From positions 62,001 through 126,000 of the forward strand of contig VIIQ02000098.1 in assembly GCA_007449985.2 (NCBI GenBank): a DNA stretch of 64,000 nt. The letters run 5' to 3'. The position numbers and the translations under genes were made by a program. The first letter of the stretch is position 1; every line of letters begins with the position of its first letter. Below, piece by piece: positions 59,901 through 64,000 of the stretch. The notes under the pieces are model-generated. The model worked only from the letters and a program-made list of their open reading frames with translations. It was not told the DNA's origin and ran no database searches. Source of the DNA: Desmodesmus armatus (taxonomy: Eukaryota > Chlorophyta > Chlorophyceae > Sphaeropleales > Scenedesmaceae).

Positions 59901-60142
59901 CACTGTAGAACTTTCAGCAAGCTATGTTGTGACGGTCCACGCCAACCCTGCAGGACATTGGCAGCCTACCTGCAGCGTCCCCTGCTGCCGCATCACTCTC
60001 GGCCGCCAGCCTCTTCTTCGCCTTCCTGTAGTATATCCGCAGTACGTCCTGGGCGGCGGCAGAGGCCGGGATCTGATGTGGCAGCATGTCAAAGTAGTTG
60101 CGCCGCAGCAGTGCCTCGGTCACCTGCCGGGTTGAGAAGCAC
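46919..60142 (-). CDS. TRANK1-like UvrD/SF1 helicase fused to coiled coil and four CCHC zinc knuckles, 5' end open
   Basis: Twenty-three exons (sense): 60142-59970, 59576-59161, 58697-58470, 58301-58204, 57926-57831, 57475-57104, 56823-56744, 56404-56259, 55960-55800, 55496-55403, 55102-54902, 54635-54565, 54328-54253, 54006-53935, 53387-53212, 52851-52663, 52402-52291, 52114-51995, 51724-51350, 51031-50846, 50535-50242, 49886-48826, 48602-46919. All phases fit; 2159 residues. SF1 motifs: Walker A GRSGTGKTT (about 484-492, split by intron 7), DEVQD (about 782), GDTAQTI, NYRSHAG, KGLEFEDV (about 960), VAVTRAK. A short helical region follows, then a Gln/Glu/Ala-rich coiled coil (about 1246-1595), four C-X2-C-X4-H-X4-C knuckles, the first split by the last intron, an Ala-Pro-Val repeat region and a final coiled coil. 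Likely an RNA- or DNA-dependent ATPase. A possible start exon is 60250-60228. Confidence 0.85.
50666..50730. repeat. (AAGC)n tetranucleotide array, about 16 units
   Basis: Uninterrupted CAAG/AAGC repeat inside intron 20 of the helicase gene (between exons 51031-50846 and 50535-50242). Confidence 0.95.
51917..51977. repeat. Imperfect CAGTA/CCGTA pentanucleotide array
   Basis: Repeated cagta, ccgta and agtca units in the helicase intron between exons 52114-51995 and 51724-51350. Confidence 0.7.
53884..53913. repeat. (CCAG)n tetranucleotide array
   Basis: About seven CCAG units in a helicase intron, just after the donor of exon 54006-53935. Confidence 0.9.
56503..56665 (-). ncRNA. Intronic long hairpin, candidate microRNA precursor
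   Basis: Inside intron 7 of the helicase gene. Arms 56520-56543 and 56625-56648 are perfectly complementary over 24 bases. Inside them 56544-56560 and 56607-56624 pair imperfectly, and an inner stem 56561-56569/56598-56606 (gcttcagtg with cactgaagc) closes a loop of 28 bases. Pairing continues partly outward for about 17 bases. In the 17-base middle section five differences are G:U pairs when the minus strand (the host gene's sense strand) is folded, but A-C mismatches when the plus strand is folded. Length and intronic position fit algal microRNA precursors. No small-RNA evidence is available from sequence alone. Confidence 0.6.
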
Positions 60143-60737
60143 CTGTTTGAGCAACAGCAGTTGTGAGGGCAGAAGCGGCCAGATGTGGAGTGAGCTTGCG
60201 GTGCTGCATTGGGCATCTCAGATTTACAGTGTGCAGGCCGGCAGCTTCATTCAAACAACCCTGGCTGTCAAGCTGGTCTGTCAAGCGCTTCCGATTACCC
60301 CGCTAGCGGATAGCGCTATCATGCAACAAGCATCTCCGAAGTCCCTAAAGGTTCAGCTGGATGGCTGCTAATAGCATGTTAATGTATTACCATGCGTTAA
60401 TCAGCAAAGCTGATGCACCCAGGGTTCAGGCCCTGCAGAACCATGGGCTTGCGCACTGCGACGGCATGCTTAGCTCTTGCCGTGCTTCTTGCAAGGCACG
60501 TTTTGCTGTTGTTGACACAACAGCGCGACTCGCTACTTCGGTAGCGTTTTGTAGTGTTACACACTCTAGCCTCCGGCTCGATCTCAACAACCCCATTCTT
60601 GGCACTCACAGTGCCAGAGCCAGTTTCGGAGCTGCACCGCACTCCGCTCTTTTGAACACAGAGAGTCAACATCGGAACAGCTGATCGGGAAGCAGGCCTG
60701 CAGGGCATCTCGTGGTGTGGCCAGATCAGCAGTAGCA
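60143..60737. other. Spacer between helicase 5' exon and retroelement
   Basis: It contains a possible first exon of the helicase (60250-60228, encoding MKLPACT plus two bases, donor gtaaat) and small perfect hairpins such as cgctacttcggtagcg near 60530-60545. The left boundary of the retroelement may lie here, but I cannot fix it. Confidence 0.35.
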
Positions 60738-61058
60738 ATGCTTCGGGCACAAGGAGAGCCATCCCATCTGACCTGGCAGCTAGGCCAGCTAATCAATCAG
60801 CACGTAAGCCTGCAGTCACCTGCTGGAGATATCCAGCAGCAGCCAGAGTACCTGGGCATGGTTTGGCAGATGATCACACCAGCAGCAGAGTGGGTGGTTC
60901 TGCCCCTCTGTGGCTGGGAGAAGCTGCCAGCAGACCCCAAGGAGCTGCGGGAGGGCGCAGACAGCAATCTCCTGCTGACCACGTGCCTGGTGACAGCAAA
61001 CGCCCTGTACAGCGGCGATGAGGGCTCCAGCAGCAGCGCTGGAGCCGGCAGGCCCTAA
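60738..61058 (+). CDS. Small open frame preceding the retroelement pol gene, possible ORF1
   Basis: It has 106 codons from ATG to TAA, in the same frame as and 159 bases before the reverse-transcriptase ATG. It includes PEYLGMVWQMITPAAEWVVL. No recognised domain. Position and orientation suggest it belongs to the DIRS-like element (remnant or C-terminal part of a gag-like protein), but this is inference. Confidence 0.35.
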   Translation: MLRAQGEPSHLTWQLGQLINQHVSLQSPAGDIQQQPEYLGMVWQMITPAAEWVVLPLCGWEKLPADPKELREGADSNLLLTTCLVTANALYSGDEGSSSSAGAGRP

Positions 61059-61217
61059 GCAAAGGAGCCTCATCAGGCAGGAGTGGGTCTAGGCCCCCAC
61101 GTAAGTGCCAGCCTTTGGCTTCCTGTCTGTACACCCTGGTGGCTTCTTGCATGCAACCTAGGGTGGGCACACATTGTAGTGTGCTGTGTCTCCTGTGTTC
61201 CTCTCTCTTTTGTGGCG

Positions 61218-63212
61218 ATGGTGGTCCCCCCCTCCCACCCCTTTCCTTGTGATACACCCTTGCCCCAGCGCTTGGGTCGGTGCGCCAGTCATTGGCGCGC
61301 CATCGGGGCCTCCCCCACAGTCGTTTCTTGGTTGCAGCATGGTGTGCCTGTGGAGTGGCGGGGGGGCCGTCCCCCACCCCCCTTCTACAAGAAACCCCTG
61401 CCGTCTACTCATTCTCAGCGGCAGTGGTGGTTGCACACAGAGGCTCCTCGTTTTGTGAAGCTTGGGGTGTTAACACAGTTGGACGCCCGGCCTGACCACT
61501 GTTCTAATGCCTTTTGCGTGCCTAAAGGGGAGACCTGGCGGTTAGTTGTCAACCTGAAGCACAGCAACAAGTTTAATGTTGCTCACAAGTGCCGTTTTGA
61601 GACGCTGCGTATGTTGCAGCGCTACGACCTTGCCAATGCTTGGGCGGTGAAAGCGGACATGCAGGACGCTTTCTACCAGGTGCCTTTGCACCCTTCTGCG
61701 CGTGACTACTTTTGTTTTGAGTTTGCTAGTTGCTATTACAGGATCAATTGCCTCCCCTTTGGCTGGAACAATTCTCCCTATTATTTCACCAAGGTTACGC
61801 GCCCCTTTGTTGCCCACCTGCGCGCTCCTTTCCACACCCCGGTTCCCCCTGGCTGCATGTACCCCTCCCCCTCTGGAGGCTTGGCACGCACAGGGTGTCG
61901 TGTGCTGCCATACTTGGACGATTTTCTTTTCTTGTTCCCTGACCCTGAGAGTGCGGCTGCTGGTGCTCAGTGGATCCTGTCCCTGATGTACTGGCTTGGT
62001 TTCACACCGCACCCAAAGAAGTCAGTTTGGCAGCCGTGTCAGCAGTTGGAGCACCTAGGGCTCACTGTCGACCTGGCGGCTGGCACCTTTGCCGTCCCCC
62101 CTGCCAAAGTGGCCAGGCTGGCTCGCCTGGCCAAGGGCCTCATTGTTTCAGCCAAGCTGAACAAGCGCTTGGTGCCCAAGCGCGACCTGGCGTCTTTCTG
62201 TGGTTATGCTCAGTCTGTTCGGTTGGCTGTCATGCCTGCCAATTTGTTCTTGCGTGCTCTGTACGTTGATTGCAGCAGTGTCAAGGGTTGGGGCGGCGAT
62301 GTGCGCCTCTCCCGGCAGTCTTTCAGGGACCTTGAGTGGTGGTGTCAGATCCCTGAGCAGCACCTAGTCTCTCCTATCAGGTTGAGGCCTGCTGCCATCG
62401 ACTTGTTTGTAGATGCTTCTGACCTGGGCTGGGGCGCTGTGATTCCCGACCTTGCTGAAAGCCCTGATTCAGTAGCTTCTGGTCGTTGGTCTGTTGAGGA
62501 ACAATGTATGCACATCAACCAGAAGGAAATGCGCGCTGTGCGCTATGCCTTGCTGTCCTACGCGCCACTGGTACGAGACAGGGTTGTGCGATTGTTTGAA
62601 GACAATACTGTTACGCAGAGTGTTTTGGGTAGGTTTGCCTCGCGTTCAGCAGCACTTATGGCTGAGTATCGTCTGCTGTGGGCGGTGCTGGACAGCCTGC
62701 ATGTGCACCTTCAGGTTGTCCGGGTCTCCTCTGAGTCCAATCTGGCTGACGCCCCGTCCCGCTTTGTGGACCATGGGGATTTCCAGTTGCACCCGCGCAT
62801 CTTTTGCGCCCTCAACACCCTGTGGGGCCCTCACACCCTAGACCTGTTTGCTGCTGACAGTAACACACAGCTGCCGCTGTTCTTCAGCATGCACCGCTGC
62901 CCAGGCAGCTCTGGCGCGAATGCATTCCTGCAACCTTGGCATGGGCACAATGCCTACGCCTGCCCGCCCTTCAACAGCAGTGTCTTGCTGCAGCTAGCTC
63001 AGAAGGTGCGGGAGGACCGTGCTACTGTCACTGTGGTGGTTCCTTGTTGGCCTGCTCAGCCGTGGTTTCACGAGTTGATGTTGATGGCTAAAGACAGCAT
63101 GTACCTGCCAAATGCCACCTTCATTGCAGGCCCTTCTGGGCAGGCCCACCTGCCCAGCCAGCATTGGCGGATTATGGCTATCAGGATTGAGCACGGTGGC
63201 TTTGGCTTGTAG
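61218..63212 (+). CDS. DIRS-type retrotransposon reverse transcriptase/RNase H polyprotein
   Basis: 664 residues, uninterrupted. The beginning (HWRAIGASPTVVSWLQHGVP) is typical of DIRS-order elements. RT motifs include VVNLKHSNKFN, KADMQDAFYQVPLH, CLPFGWNNSPYYFTK and the catalytic YLDD at residues 232-235. RNase H follows with VDASDLGWGA (Asp about 399), NQKEMRA (Glu about 437) and FEDNT (Asp about 462). The C-terminus has the DIRS-associated segment LDLFAADSN, NAYACPPFNSS and VVVPCWPAQPWF, related to Dam-type methyltransferase-like domains. DIRS elements integrate by a tyrosine recombinase, which would lie further right and is not in the window. The frame is intact, so the copy may be recent. 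An ATG at 61218 is used; upstream codons in frame look non-coding. Confidence 0.92.
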   Translation: MVVPPSHPFPCDTPLPQRLGRCASHWRAIGASPTVVSWLQHGVPVEWRGGRPPPPFYKKPLPSTHSQRQWWLHTEAPRFVKLGVLTQLDARPDHCSNAFCVPKGETWRLVVNLKHSNKFNVAHKCRFETLRMLQRYDLANAWAVKADMQDAFYQVPLHPSARDYFCFEFASCYYRINCLPFGWNNSPYYFTKVTRPFVAHLRAPFHTPVPPGCMYPSPSGGLARTGCRVLPYLDDFLFLFPDPESAAAGAQWILSLMYWLGFTPHPKKSVWQPCQQLEHLGLTVDLAAGTFAVPPAKVARLARLAKGLIVSAKLNKRLVPKRDLASFCGYAQSVRLAVMPANLFLRALYVDCSSVKGWGGDVRLSRQSFRDLEWWCQIPEQHLVSPIRLRPAAIDLFVDASDLGWGAVIPDLAESPDSVASGRWSVEEQCMHINQKEMRAVRYALLSYAPLVRDRVVRLFEDNTVTQSVLGRFASRSAALMAEYRLLWAVLDSLHVHLQVVRVSSESNLADAPSRFVDHGDFQLHPRIFCALNTLWGPHTLDLFAADSNTQLPLFFSMHRCPGSSGANAFLQPWHGHNAYACPPFNSSVLLQLAQKVREDRATVTVVVPCWPAQPWFHELMLMAKDSMYLPNATFIAGPSGQAHLPSQHWRIMAIRIEHGGFGL

Positions 63213-63239
63213 CAGTGATGCAACCGTTTGCCCCTGCTA

Positions 63240-63840
63240 GCTGTCTTTTGCTGGAGTGTTGCTGCTAATGCCGCTCAGGCAGCAGCCATGCCACCGCCCC
63301 GGGCGCGTGTGCTTGCAACAGCAGCAGTGCCGTCATGTCGCTCTTTTGGGTTGCCGCCCGCTCCTTTGCTGCGGCAAAAACGTGTTTAGACTAGCTGTCG
63401 TCTGCTGAGTGATGCGGCCGTGGCTCAGGCAGCAACTATGGCAGCGCGCCTATGGCTCGCGTTGCGGTGTGCAGACAGCAACCTGATATGTGTTCCTTCT
63501 TGGGTTTGCCCGCTCATGTGCAGCGGCCATGCATGTCTCGGCTAGCCGTCGGTTGCTTGAGTGATGCGGCCATTTGGCACAGGCAGCGGCTATGGCAGCG
63601 CGCCTCTGACTCGCGTTGCGGTGTGCTGGCGAAAGCAGCCTTGACATTCTCTCCGGACTTGGGTCTGCGCCCGCTCCTTTGCAGCGGCCGTTCGTGTTTC
63701 GGCTAGCCGCCGTTTGCTGTAGTGATGCGGCCATTCGGCTAAGGCAGCAGCTATGGCAGCGCGCCTCTGGCACGCGTTGCGGTTTGCTGGCGACAACAGC
63801 CTGGACATCGTCCTATACGGTCACCCGCGCATGTGCTAGC
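63240..63840. repeat. Tandem array of about 150-bp units, four copies
   Basis: A block like gatgcggcc...caggcagc...atggcagcgcgcc recurs at 63268 (most diverged), 63411, 63563 and 63724, giving periods of about 143, 152 and 161 bases. Each unit also has tcgcgttgcggtgtgc and ctagccgtc-like parts. It directly follows the reverse-transcriptase stop and is probably part of the retroelement. On the minus strand the units stay open and would encode a repeated RRAAIAAA...AEWPHH motif, which may be chance. Confidence 0.75.
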
Positions 63841-64000
63841 CACTTGGTGACGATGTCCCATCCCTTGACACAGTTTTTGCTGTCCCCGCTGTAGGGGGCG
63901 GTATGCTACGGCGGCTCCTTGCAAGCCCCACTAGCTGCCTTGTGTCATGTGGCCTGCCAGTTTTCTTGGTTGGGACATGCTTTGGGGACAACACCTCACT
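63841..64000. other. Window end, right of the tandem repeats
   Basis: No feature is recognised in the final 160 bases; the retroelement probably continues. Confidence 0.4.

Noticed and set aside
60415..60435. gggttcaggccc considered as a tRNA B box
   Set aside because: No A box at the right distance and no cloverleaf can be drawn.
61083..61217. Upstream extension of the reverse-transcriptase frame
   Set aside because: Starts with GTG just after an in-frame stop, and the residues are unlike DIRS proteins; the ATG at 61218 precedes the first family-like sequence.
63450..63808. Minus-strand repeated open frames (RRAAIAAA...WPHH)
   Set aside because: They arise from the tandem DNA repeats; no start context or homology supports translation, although it was noted under the repeat.

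Overview
The window is nuclear DNA of a green alga, most likely Chlorophyceae. Genes are split by many short GT-AG introns. CAG-rich codons give Gln and Ala runs, and there are G/C homopolymers and tetranucleotide repeats. The recognisable families are plant/algal: a plant-type tandem CCCH zinc-finger protein, a plant-type mitochondrial stomatin-like protein, secreted single-domain fasciclin (FAS1) proteins of the kind known from Scenedesmaceae, and a DIRS-type retroelement. The order within Chlorophyceae is inference. Gene models were built by hand: exon joins were accepted where splice sites, reading phase and family alignment agree.

Layout. 1-6478 and 24720-31184 are two near-identical direct copies of one segment (about a dozen substitutions and four indels seen). 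Each copy carries, on the minus strand, FAS1 gene B, FAS1 gene A and the 3' part of FAS1 gene C. Only the second copy contains all of B and runs into a complete C (31054-32841). In the first copy B leaves the window and C is a 131-base fragment with a stop codon. Between the copies lie a tandem CCCH protein gene (+, 6962-9551), a 5.1-kb gene-poor stretch, two more FAS1 genes D and E (+, 14774-18672), and an F-box/LRR-like gene (-, 19972-22465).

Right of the second copy come a signal-peptide-peptidase-like intramembrane protease (-, 33563-36393), a stomatin-like protein 2 gene with ten coding exons (-, 38206-44160), and a divergent small tail-anchored protein of unknown function (+, 44520-45470). 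A 23-exon gene (-, 46919-60142) encodes a roughly 2160-residue protein joining a TRANK1-like UvrD/SF1 helicase to a Gln-rich coiled coil and four CCHC zinc knuckles. Next to its 5' end is a DIRS-like retrotransposon (+, reverse transcriptase 61218-63212) followed by tandem repeats of about 150 bp.

Main points of interest: (1) a FAS1 cluster (five loci plus duplicates) whose architecture matches the secreted carotenoid-binding AstaP proteins; (2) a long near-perfect hairpin in a helicase intron whose stem mismatches become G:U pairs only in the sense transcript; (3) the helicase/zinc-knuckle fusion; (4) repeated 'echo' copies of exon edges inside introns, several ending at G/C runs.
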